A DNA stretch of 5,586 bases from Erysipelotrichaceae bacterium. GTDB lineage: Bacteria > Bacillota_I > Bacilli_A > Erysipelotrichales > Erysipelotrichaceae. The position numbers and the translations under genes are program-made. The DNA is taken from assembly GCA_021442745.1 (NCBI GenBank), contig JABUSI010000135.1:1-5586 (forward strand). The letters are read 5' to 3'. Shown here one piece after another: positions 1 to 5,553 of this stretch. The notes below the pieces were generated by a model that made no database searches, had not been told where the DNA came from, and saw nothing but the letters and a program-made list of their open reading frames with translations. The stretch's first letter is position 1. Every line of letters starts with the position of its first letter.

Positions 1-134
1 CGTTCGCTTTTGATCATTTTATGCGGAGGAATCATTCTTCCCTGTTTCTTGTATTCCGCACATTTCTTATCAAACGCCTCGTGACATTCCTCATACGGTA
101 ACCCGCTCTGACACCAACACAGTTGTTTTCCCAT
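1..134 (-). CDS. map: Type I methionyl aminopeptidase with N-terminal SEC-C motif (partial, N-terminus only)
   Basis: Only the first 44 codons are in the window; the gene continues beyond position 1. The product would remove the initiator methionine from nascent cytosolic proteins. The visible part begins MGKQLCWCQSGLPYEECHEA: a CxC, an eight-residue gap, then CH, which is the zinc-binding SEC-C motif fused to the front of many Bacillota methionyl aminopeptidases. It is followed by a YKKQGRMIPPHKMIKS-type linker, which in those enzymes leads into the catalytic pita-bread domain. The residue after the second Cys is Gln where Gly is usual (CxCGSG). The metal-ligand residues of the peptidase domain are not in the window, so activity cannot be judged. 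The start ATG follows AGGAAG and AGGTG ribosome-binding sequences at 139-150. The alternative is another SEC-C-tagged protein, but the linker wording favours map. Confidence 0.85.
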   Translation of the reverse strand, partial: MGKQLCWCQSGLPYEECHEAFDKKCAEYKKQGRMIPPHKMIKSE

Positions 135-144
135 GCTACACCTA

Positions 145-169
145 CTTCCTAACGTCAATTAGTATATCA
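145..169 (-). promoter_or_regulatory. Extended -10 promoter and leader of the methionyl aminopeptidase gene
   Basis: On the minus strand TGATATACT (161-169) is an extended -10 element (TGn plus TATACT). It places the start point near 154 and leaves AGGAAG (145-150) as ribosome binding site. No good -35 hexamer is present at 17 bases (ATCGGA). The element sits immediately after the T-run of the upstream terminator. The same nine bases form the -10 of the lipoprotein gene. Confidence 0.45.
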
Positions 170-198
170 AAAAAGCCACCGTTTCCGATGACTTTTTT
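169..198 (-). terminator. Rho-independent terminator of the lipoprotein gene
   Basis: Read on the minus strand, a run of six A, then GTCATCG, a GAAA tetraloop, CGGTGGC and six T form a 13-pair hairpin with two G-U pairs and a T tail. The two G-U pairs become A-C mismatches on the plus strand, so the signal is minus-strand specific. It begins four bases after the stop codon of the lipoprotein gene. Confidence 0.85.
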
Positions 199-202
199 CA
201 GA

Positions 203-643
203 TTATTTTAATTTGCAGGCAAGACCGGCTGCTTCCATGTTCTTCATGGTTTCTTCATAGCCGACATAACTTGTGGTTTCGTCACCTTCCACCAGCATCG
301 CTTCCCGTAATACAGCCATATCCGCTTTTTCGTAATCCAGTTCAATTGTTTCCGTCAGGATCGTACCATCCAGCGAATACGTATAGGTAACACCTTCCTT
401 ATCGTACAATTCCATCATCATCTGCAAAGCCGCTTCCACGTCAAATTCTTCATCAAACAGTTCCGCTACGTCCGATGTCATGCACATCACCTGAGTATAC
501 ACTTTGGTGTCATCATGCGTCAGTGTCTGCACAACATGCACACCTTCGTAATCGCCTTCGCAAACCGTTGTCTTAAACTCATCTTTTTTACCGCATCCTG
601 CCATCATCAGCAAGACCGTTAACACAACAAGTAATTTCTTCAT
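203..643 (-). CDS. DUF1307 (YehR-like) lipoprotein
   Basis: This 146-residue protein has a classical lipoprotein signal: MKK, a hydrophobic core, then the lipobox MAGC, giving lipidated Cys17 and a mature protein anchored to the outer face of the cytoplasmic membrane. The mature part is acidic. Around residues 101-109 it carries ELDYEKADM, and near the end a YEETMKNMEAAGL helix. This layout resembles the DUF1307/YehR family of small Bacillota and enterobacterial lipoproteins, whose function is not known. Two further cysteines lie at 28 and 54 and one near the C-terminus (143). The start is supported by AAGGAG at 652-657, eight bases upstream. The gene is flanked by its own extended -10 promoter and a hairpin terminator, so it is probably monocistronic. 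The family call rests on remembered motif resemblance and is moderately sure; the lipoprotein call is firm. Confidence 0.8.
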   Translation of the reverse strand: MKKLLVVLTVLLMMAGCGKKDEFKTTVCEGDYEGVHVVQTLTHDDTKVYTQVMCMTSDVAELFDEEFDVEAALQMMMELYDKEGVTYTYSLDGTILTETIELDYEKADMAVLREAMLVEGDETTSYVGYEETMKNMEAAGLACKLK

Positions 644-664
644 AAAATGATCTCCTTTTCCGAC

Positions 665-693
665 AGTATATCATAAAACACCGCCTCCCACAA
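665..693 (-). promoter_or_regulatory. Promoter of the lipoprotein gene
   Basis: On the minus strand, -35 TTGTGG (688-693) and -10 TATACT (665-670) are 17 bases apart, and the -10 is extended by TGA at 671-673. The predicted start point near 658 gives a leader of about 15 bases that begins just at the AAGGAG ribosome binding site. Confidence 0.6.
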
Positions 694-704
694 ATTACCC
701 GCTT

Positions 705-723
705 CCTGTAAGAAAGTTACAGG
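705..723. promoter_or_regulatory. Perfect 7-bp inverted repeat, candidate operator between divergent genes
   Basis: CCTGTAA and TTACAGG flank a five-base spacer (GAAAG). It lies 12 bp upstream of the lipoprotein -35 and about 37 bp upstream of the GH1 -10, a position where a bound dimer could affect either gene. It is one base too long and lacks the central CG of a canonical catabolite (cre) site. No regulator gene is in the window, so the binding protein is unknown. Confidence 0.35.
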
Positions 724-737
724 TTCTTCCTGTTTTT

Positions 738-783
738 TCTTTTTCCCGTTTCCCCGATAGTATAATGAAAGAAATCAAGGAGG
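738..783 (+). promoter_or_regulatory. Promoter and ribosome binding site of the GH1 gene
   Basis: A consensus -10 TATAAT lies at 761-766. The -35 region is poor (TCTTTT at 738-743) and sits inside an almost pure pyrimidine tract (724-756), which suggests a promoter needing an activator or with low basal strength. The start point would be near 773. AAGGAGG at 777-783, seven bases before the ATG, is a near-perfect ribosome binding site and fixes the start. Confidence 0.55.
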
Positions 784-790
784 ACTGTAT

Positions 791-2212
791 ATGCCATTTT
801 CAAAAAATTTTCTATGGGGCGGTGCCTGTGCTGCCAACCAATGCGAAGGCGGATGGGATGAAGGCGGAAAAGGATTAAGCATCACCGATACCATGAGTAT
901 GGAAGAATATCTGGACGGGGAACCTTCTCTGGAAGTACGGGAAGGAAAATTCTATCCCTGCCACAAAGGTGTGGATTTCTATCATTTGTATAAGGAAGAC
1001 ATTGCGCTGTTAGCTGAAATGGGATTCAAATGTTTCCGTCTGTCCATTGCCTGGCCGCGGATTTATCCAAACGGCGATGACGAGTTCCCGAACGAAGAAG
1101 GCCTGAAACATTATGATGAAGTGTTTGCGGAATTAAAGAAATACAACATCGAACCGGTTGTTACCTTGACGCACAACGATTTGCCGCTGAATCTGATTAA
1201 GAAATACGGCGGATGGCGCAACCGGAAACTCATTGATTTCTTTGAACGTTATGCAAAAACGTGTCTGGAACGTTACAGCGGTACGGTAAAATACTGGATT
1301 ACCTTCAACCAGCTGAACTTTAACTTACAGAAAGGATTCCTACTGCAGACCTGCGGCATCAAAGCGAAGCCGAAAGAAAACATCCGGCAGTTGCAGTATC
1401 AGGCTATGCATTATCAGATGGTAGCTTCTGCCAGAGCCGTAAAAATCGGCTTATCCGTAAACCCAGACAATTACATCAACGGTATGGTCGACGGCAATCC
1501 TTCCTATCCGAGAACATGCGACCCGAAAGAAATGATCAATGCCATGTGCGATGCCCGGAACATTCTGTATGCGTTTACCGAACTGATGTGCAAGGGAAAA
1601 TACCCGTACTATTTCTTCCGTGAACTGGAAGATCAGGGAATTTCCATTGACGTATCCAGGCAGGATTTAACAGATCTGGAAGAAGGAAAAGGCAACTACT
1701 TACCGTATACGTATTACGGTTCCCGGATTTCTTCCGAATTAGGACGGGAATTCAGTTATTTTGATCCGGTGTACCGTAAGGAACATGCCAATCCGTACCT
1801 GTTCCATGCCGACAGTCCGGCCGGCGGATACGATGCCATCGGTGTCCGCTATATTATGAATGACTTATATTTACGGTACGGATTGCCGCAGTTTATCGTG
1901 GAAAACGGCATGTCTGCCAGAGAAACCATGACCGGTGACGAACCGATTCACGATACCTACCGTATCGAATACATGAGAGACCACTTCACCTACATGAAAC
2001 AAGGTGTCGAAGACGGTGTGGAACTATTGGGTTACTGTTGCTGGGCACCGATTGACCTTGTTTCCCAGTCCTTAGGAGAAATGGAAAAACGCTACGGCAT
2101 GGTTTATGTCGATCTGGACAACAACGGCAACGGCACCAACCGCAGAGTCCCGAAAGATTCCTTCTACTGGTACAAGAAAGTCATTGCCTCCAACGGAGAA
2201 GATCTCCAATAA
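791..2212 (+). CDS. GH1 family 6-phospho-beta-glucosidase-like protein with Gln in place of the catalytic acid/base
   Basis: This 473-residue protein has the usual length of bacterial GH1 6-phospho-beta-glucosidases, cytosolic enzymes that hydrolyse phosphorylated beta-glucosides brought in by PTS transporters. Motifs in order are FLWGGACAANQCEGGW (7-22), FRLSIAWPRIYP (82-93), His128 in the TLTH segment, KYGGWRNRKLIDFF (138-151), TFNQL (171-175), FIVENG (368-373) with nucleophile Glu371, and SLGEMEKRYG (427-436). Ser427, Lys433 and Tyr435 match the family's phosphate-binding set. The residue after Ser427 is Leu, not the Trp of 6-phospho-beta-galactosidases. The C-terminus WYKKVIASNGEDL is typical of the group. 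The oddity is Gln174 (CAG, 1310-1312), where the acid/base Glu of TFNE should be. The segment before the nucleophile (DSPAGGY, 341-347) also departs from the usual SEWGWQIDP type. No PTS gene lies beside it. Family membership is near certain; hydrolytic activity is doubtful and the true substrate unknown. Confidence 0.93.
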   Translation: MPFSKNFLWGGACAANQCEGGWDEGGKGLSITDTMSMEEYLDGEPSLEVREGKFYPCHKGVDFYHLYKEDIALLAEMGFKCFRLSIAWPRIYPNGDDEFPNEEGLKHYDEVFAELKKYNIEPVVTLTHNDLPLNLIKKYGGWRNRKLIDFFERYAKTCLERYSGTVKYWITFNQLNFNLQKGFLLQTCGIKAKPKENIRQLQYQAMHYQMVASARAVKIGLSVNPDNYINGMVDGNPSYPRTCDPKEMINAMCDARNILYAFTELMCKGKYPYYFFRELEDQGISIDVSRQDLTDLEEGKGNYLPYTYYGSRISSELGREFSYFDPVYRKEHANPYLFHADSPAGGYDAIGVRYIMNDLYLRYGLPQFIVENGMSARETMTGDEPIHDTYRIEYMRDHFTYMKQGVEDGVELLGYCCWAPIDLVSQSLGEMEKRYGMVYVDLDNNGNGTNRRVPKDSFYWYKKVIASNGEDLQ

Positions 2213-2218
2213 CATACG

Positions 2219-2243
2219 AAAGCCGGGGAATCCCCGGCTTTTT
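2219..2243 (+). terminator. Rho-independent terminator of the GH1 gene, shared between convergent genes
   Basis: AAAGCCGGGG and CCCCGGCTTT form a perfect 10-pair stem with a three-base AAT loop, followed by TTTTTC on the plus strand. It starts six bases after the GH1 stop. On the minus strand the hairpin is also intact just past the VOC gene stop, but only three T follow, so it should be weaker in that direction. Confidence 0.9.
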
Positions 2244-2245
2244 CT

Positions 2246-2725
2246 TTATTCAAAATGTCCTTTTACCTGAAACGAATCTTCCGTAAACTGCATCAGTTCA
2301 ATCCGGTTATCATCCGGATCGGCCATCCAGATCTGATACGTATGACTCGGCCCGAAACTGATCCTGGACAGAAATTTCACACCCCGTTGTTCCAGTTCTT
2401 CAACCGCTTCGTGAATATCCTTCACCGTTAACGCAAAGTGAGAATATCCCAGACTCTCATTCCATTTGTTGTGTTCCTTCTGCCCCTCTGCCTTCGGGAA
2501 CAATTCCACAAACTGTCCTTCACACAATTCAATGTAAACGTTAAAGATTTTATCCGGTGTCTGTAACGCAATCTTCTGCTGGTTCGGACGATCCGGACGG
2601 TCCTTATAAATCGAATAATGAGTCAGAACCTTTACGGTTCCGCCCAGTTTGTTCGTATAAAAATCCATCATTTCTTCCATATTGTCGGTAAAAAACGATA
2701 CGTGCATCATCTTTTCGTAATTCAT
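2246..2725 (-). CDS. VOC superfamily (glyoxalase/bleomycin-resistance/dioxygenase fold) protein
   Basis: This 159-residue protein has two beta-alpha-beta-beta-beta modules of the vicinal oxygen chelate fold. The first is MHVSFFTDNMEEMMDFYTNKLG (7-28) to QFVELFP (71-77). The second is YSHFALTVKDIHEAVEELEQRG (94-115) to DPDDNRIELMQF (136-147). The four metal positions are filled in the pattern of glyoxalase I: His8, Glu74, His96 and Glu143, so a divalent-metal enzyme is likely. Substrate cannot be read from the sequence; glyoxalase I (lactoylglutathione lyase), methylmalonyl-CoA epimerase-like and thiol-transferase members share this pattern. The start is fixed by CGGAGG at 2733-2738, seven bases upstream of the ATG. 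It follows the ATPase gene on the same strand with a 63-base gap holding a promoter-like -10, so it can be expressed alone. It is convergent with the GH1 gene. Confidence 0.88.
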   Translation of the reverse strand: MNYEKMMHVSFFTDNMEEMMDFYTNKLGGTVKVLTHYSIYKDRPDRPNQQKIALQTPDKIFNVYIELCEGQFVELFPKAEGQKEHNKWNESLGYSHFALTVKDIHEAVEELEQRGVKFLSRISFGPSHTYQIWMADPDDNRIELMQFTEDSFQVKGHFE

Positions 2726-2751
2726 AACAGTTCCTCCGTGTTTCTAAACTG

Positions 2752-2780
2752 ATTATACTTCAATATCTGCTTCAATATAA
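2752..2780 (-). promoter_or_regulatory. Promoter of the VOC gene
   Basis: On the minus strand a consensus TATAAT (2752-2757) has a weak TTATAT at -35 (2775-2780) with 17-base spacing. The predicted start point near 2745 leaves a 20-base leader containing the CGGAGG ribosome binding site. Confidence 0.5.
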
Positions 2781-2786
2781 CTTCAA
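2758..2786. repeat. Three iterated CTTCAA motifs one helical turn apart
   Basis: CTTCAA occurs at 2758-2763, 2770-2775 and 2781-2786. The first two copies extend to the nine-base CTTCAATAT. The spacings of 12 and 11 bases put all three on about the same face of DNA, within and just upstream of the VOC promoter spacer. They overlap the last codons of the upstream gene only at its stop-codon edge. This may be a regulator array or chance in AT-rich DNA. Confidence 0.4.
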
Positions 2787-2788
2787 GC

Positions 2789-4138
2789 TTAACGTATGTA
2801 TTCCGATGAAATCTCATGGGAAGCATCTTGTGTCAAGCGAGTTATATACAGTCCCATATAAAACGGTAACGTAATCTTCTTTTCCACAACGCCGGTATTC
2901 TGTGATGTAAGCTTATAACCCTTAGGGATACTGTCATTTTTCAATATCTCATTCAAAGACCGGCTCGTGCCTCTTTTCGCTTTTACCTCTACAGGAACAA
3001 TCCTTGCGTCCTGTTCAAGCAAAAACTCAAGTTCAAGCGTCGAATCTTCTTTTTTGAAATAATACAACGGAAGACCGGCTTTATAAAACAAATCGGCTAT
3101 GGCACTCTCGTATATACCTCCTTTTGCCGGTCCTTCCAGGGTATCATGCAAAATGGCCTGTTTCATTTGGAAACCGAACATAGCAGTAAATAAACCGATA
3201 TCGCTCAGATATATCCGGAACTGGTCCTCTTTCTTATACGCAATCAGCGGAAACCATGGTGCAGACACGTTATGGGAAGACACAACCAATCCGGCAGCCG
3301 TCAGCCATTCCAGACTGCTTTCATATTTCCGGGATGTACCTTTTTTTTCAAGCAGGGAAAACTGAAATTTATGGTTTTCCTTGCTAAGCTGTGCCGGAAT
3401 CGACTGATAGCAGTTCCGAGCCTTTATTCTTTCCGAATTCTCCGCATATTTTGCGATATCGTCCTGATAGTCCCTTAAAATTCTGTCCTGTACCCCCTGT
3501 ACCAGATAGTAATCCCGCGATTCCATGTATGTATTGACAACATCCGGCATGCCTCCTACTACCATATATTCCTTAAAGTGTTTCAGCATGCCGTTATGTA
3601 TTGCATCCGGAATCATCCTGTTCCCTGAGATATATCCGTCCAGCTCATCAATTATTTCAGGCTGAATACCTTCTGCCCATAAAAACTCTTCGAAATCCAG
3701 AGGATACATATCCACCTGCGTTTCATATCCGACCGGTATGGAAACAATGTTTTTATAATCGATTCCAAGCAACGATCCTGACGCAACAACATCAATCCGA
3801 TTATCTTCTGCCCAGAATTTCAATGAAGTCCTGGCATTGGGACATTCCTGTATTTCATCCAGAAACAACAGTGTCTTTCCCGGAATAAACTCCACATTCC
3901 CCATAATCAGTTTTATTCCTTGTATCATGGTATCCACATCAAGATTACCATTAAAAACACTCTTCATCTCCGGCTTACTGATAAAATTAACCTCAATGAA
4001 CCGTTCATACCGGGCTTTACCGAATTCTCTGATAATGAAGGTTTTCCCGCATTGTCTTACGCCCTTCACCAGCAAGCAGTTTTTATTCTTTGTTTCCTTC
4101 CACCGTTCCAGTGTACTCATGAATTTTCTCTTCAGCAT
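2789..4138 (-). CDS. AAA_14/DUF4143 family ATPase with C-terminal PD-(D/E)XK nuclease-like domain
   Basis: The 449-residue protein begins MLKRKFMSTLERW. The N-terminal AAA domain has Walker A GVRQCGKT (26-33), Walker B LLFLDE (90-95), a sensor-like ASGSLLG (119-125) and the family signature YPLDFEEFLWA (145-155), then YMVVGGMPDVV (191-201). The C-terminal part resembles DUF4143, which is related to the PD-(D/E)XK nuclease fold: Glu344 in IYESAIADLFY, Glu371 in LELEFLLE (an Asp is common here), and Glu384/Lys386 in PVEVKAK. Such ATPases are cytosolic, widespread and often multi-copy in gut bacteria; their role is not settled. The start is the ATG at 4138 because GGGAGGT lies four bases upstream. 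The frame stays open to 4303, but that extension crosses a tandem repeat and a terminator. No terminator is visible between this gene and the VOC gene, so read-through into VOC is possible. Confidence 0.92.
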   Translation of the reverse strand: MLKRKFMSTLERWKETKNKNCLLVKGVRQCGKTFIIREFGKARYERFIEVNFISKPEMKSVFNGNLDVDTMIQGIKLIMGNVEFIPGKTLLFLDEIQECPNARTSLKFWAEDNRIDVVASGSLLGIDYKNIVSIPVGYETQVDMYPLDFEEFLWAEGIQPEIIDELDGYISGNRMIPDAIHNGMLKHFKEYMVVGGMPDVVNTYMESRDYYLVQGVQDRILRDYQDDIAKYAENSERIKARNCYQSIPAQLSKENHKFQFSLLEKKGTSRKYESSLEWLTAAGLVVSSHNVSAPWFPLIAYKKEDQFRIYLSDIGLFTAMFGFQMKQAILHDTLEGPAKGGIYESAIADLFYKAGLPLYYFKKEDSTLELEFLLEQDARIVPVEVKAKRGTSRSLNEILKNDSIPKGYKLTSQNTGVVEKKITLPFYMGLYITRLTQDASHEISSEYIR

Positions 4139-4142
4139 ACTT

Positions 4143-4149
4143 ACCTCCC
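4143..4149 (-). promoter_or_regulatory. Ribosome binding site deciding the ATPase start
   Basis: GGGAGGT on the minus strand, four bases before the ATG at 4138, selects this start over the in-frame upstream ATG at 4303. The upstream ATG has no comparable site, lies beyond the previous gene's terminator, and would add 55 cysteine-rich residues encoded by a DNA repeat. Confidence 0.75.
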
Positions 4150-4171
4150 GATTATAGAGAAATACTACTAC

Positions 4172-4237
4172 ATCCTCATAAAATATGCAACAGATACATA
4201 TTTTATCCTCATGAAATATGCATATACTGCATATTTT
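4172..4237. repeat. Two-copy 33-bp tandem repeat with nested inverted repeats upstream of the ATPase gene
   Basis: The two units (4172-4204 and 4205-4237) start ATCCTCAT and end ATATTTT, and match at 26 of 33 positions by hand alignment. Each contains an inverted repeat. In unit 1, AAAATATG and CATATTTT flank nine bases (4180-4204). In unit 2, AAATATGCA and TGCATATTT flank TATAC (4214-4236). The differences fall mainly in the spacer between the arms, so the arms are the kept part. It lies 34 bases upstream of the ATPase start codon and may be an operator for it. Confidence 0.85.
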
Positions 4238-4250
4238 CGGACAAACCAAC

Positions 4251-4271
4251 AAAAAAGGACATTTCTGTCCT
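4251..4271 (-). terminator. Rho-independent terminator of the diguanylate cyclase gene
   Basis: On the minus strand AGGACA, a GAAA tetraloop, TGTCCT and a T run form a six-pair hairpin, 41 bases after the cyclase stop codon and before the tandem repeat. It separates the cyclase from the ATPase transcript. The GAAA loop is the same design as the terminator at 169-198. Confidence 0.8.
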
Positions 4272-4312
4272 GTTGATTTTCCCTGAAATTTTTCATGAAT
4301 CACATCGTAATG

Positions 4313-5464
4313 TCAACGGTTCCGGCGTCTGTCCCTTTCCCTGTGTTCTTTATAATACCGCGCCTTATCTTCGTACATTCTTTCATCCATGATATTCATG
4401 AAAACACTGATGTTATGTTGTTTGAAGTCAAACACCGCAAAACCCATGGATACCGACAGTTTGTACGGTTTCTCATTGCGGCTATTGTGGTCTTCAATCG
4501 CGTCTTTAATCTGTGAAATGATATTTTCCACCAGAGTGGTATCCGTCGTATTCAGAAGAAGAACAAATTCGTCTCCGGCATACCGGATGGCACTGCCCAT
4601 TTCTCCTACGATATCCGAGAAAATCTTAGCGGCGGTAATCAGGGCATCATCCCCTACCGCATGTCCCTGCTTATCGTTGATGGACTTAAAATCATTGAGG
4701 TCAATCATAATACCGGAAACAAGGAACTCTTTGCGCCTCTGAATTTTCTTTTGCAGATGATCCAGATACGTCCGGTTGTAGATTCCCGTCAGGCGGTCAA
4801 TAAATATAATTTCGTTTTTGGTCGCCGTCATGATTCCGGCAATCGCGATGGCCAGACTGATCCATATGGTTGAAATTCCGTAGATTCTGAACTGACACGC
4901 AATTCCCACAGCAATCGGGACGATAAATACGGCAATCGGGAAGAATTTCAGCATCCCACCGCTTTTTCTGGCACGCAGATAAATCATGACACTGTCAACC
5001 AGACATACCGCTGCCATCAGCGTATATATGTTGTACAGTGTTTCTCTTCTGTACACATTATCGGTAATGCTGAAGATAACCGGCACACATACGTTGACCA
5101 GAATCAACAGACAGCCGATGACGGTAACCACTTTCAGAATCAGAATGTGTATGCGATGCAGTCTGATTTTCAGATGGAATGCCACGTATTGAATCCATAA
5201 CACACCCGCAACAACATTCGCAAAATACATATAGGAATTGCTCATATACAGAAGAACGGTATAAAGCATCCCCGGACGACCGTCAAAAATATGCGAAAAC
5301 CAGTCCGCCACAGCTCCCAGCAAGACGATAACCAACAGTCTGTAGAGTTTCTTCAGATCTTCATCATCGCTGGTTCGGGTCAGGTTACTGAAAAACAAGG
5401 TACCCAATAACAGTATTGCAGCACCGTCACCTACCCATACGGCTGTACTTAAATCAAATGACAT
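4313..5464 (-). CDS. Membrane-bound diguanylate cyclase (GGDEF domain, AGDEF variant)
   Basis: The 383-residue protein would make cyclic di-GMP from two GTP at the inner face of the membrane. The N-terminal half has about seven hydrophobic segments (near 8-26, 40-57, 66-96, 105-131, 145-163, 172-190 and 198-214) with no recognisable soluble sensor domain, so sensing may occur in the membrane. The GGDEF domain begins at FIDRLTGIYNR (221-231). It has metal and substrate residues in DLNDFKSINDKQGH (255-268), the active loop RYAGDEF (294-300) with Ala for the first Gly, and DERMYEDK (360-367) near the end. Asp255, Asp298 and Glu299 are present, so activity is plausible; AGDEF variants are known to be active in some cases. 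The inhibitory RxxD site before the loop is absent (GEMG at 287-290), so product inhibition through that site is not expected. AAAGGAG at 5470-5476 fixes the start. Confidence 0.92.
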   Translation of the reverse strand: MSFDLSTAVWVGDGAAILLLGTLFFSNLTRTSDDEDLKKLYRLLVIVLLGAVADWFSHIFDGRPGMLYTVLLYMSNSYMYFANVVAGVLWIQYVAFHLKIRLHRIHILILKVVTVIGCLLILVNVCVPVIFSITDNVYRRETLYNIYTLMAAVCLVDSVMIYLRARKSGGMLKFFPIAVFIVPIAVGIACQFRIYGISTIWISLAIAIAGIMTATKNEIIFIDRLTGIYNRTYLDHLQKKIQRRKEFLVSGIMIDLNDFKSINDKQGHAVGDDALITAAKIFSDIVGEMGSAIRYAGDEFVLLLNTTDTTLVENIISQIKDAIEDHNSRNEKPYKLSVSMGFAVFDFKQHNISVFMNIMDERMYEDKARYYKEHRERDRRRNR

Positions 5465-5523
5465 AGATTCTCCTTTACGGTTGCGGTCGTTTCTGAAACC
5501 GTTTTCCTGTCTTCGCTTGTTTC

Positions 5524-5553
5524 ATATTATCATATTTGTTCACACGCTTTCAA
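5524..5553 (-). promoter_or_regulatory. Promoter of the diguanylate cyclase gene
   Basis: On the minus strand, -35 TTGAAA (5548-5553) is followed after 16 bases by GATAAT (5526-5531), or after 18 bases by TAATAT (5524-5529). The leader to the start codon would be about 55 bases and contains the AAAGGAG site. No c-di-GMP riboswitch-like fold was recognised in it. Confidence 0.55.

Noticed and set aside
709..721. Possible CcpA cre site in the inverted repeat upstream of the GH1 gene
   Set aside because: The half-sites TGTAA and TTACA look similar, but the symmetric unit is 15 bases rather than 14 and the central CG is AA.
4151..4156. Perfect TATAAT on the minus strand just upstream of the ATPase gene
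   Set aside because: Its start point would fall near 4144, inside the ribosome binding site, and no -35 is present at 16-18 bases (ATGAGG at 17). It may be chance; I could not choose a convincing promoter for this gene.
4168..4212. Short minus-strand reading frame of 14 codons (MRIKYVSVAYFMRM) within the tandem repeat, as a possible leader peptide
   Set aside because: There is no ribosome binding site in front of its ATG, and it is simply the coding shadow of the repeat.
4139..4303. N-terminal extension of the ATPase frame to an upstream ATG at 4303
   Set aside because: It is translated from the terminator and the 33-bp repeat, giving a cysteine-rich repeated peptide. The ATG at 4138 has a strong ribosome binding site and gives the usual family length.
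3099..5192. Several plus-strand open frames of 68-118 codons across the ATPase and cyclase genes
   Set aside because: They lie antisense to two well-supported genes, have no family resemblance, and lack convincing ribosome binding sites.
5477..5523. c-di-GMP riboswitch in the leader of the diguanylate cyclase gene
   Set aside because: Short complementary stretches exist (ACGGTT with AACCGT), but the leader is too short and lacks the conserved riboswitch core.
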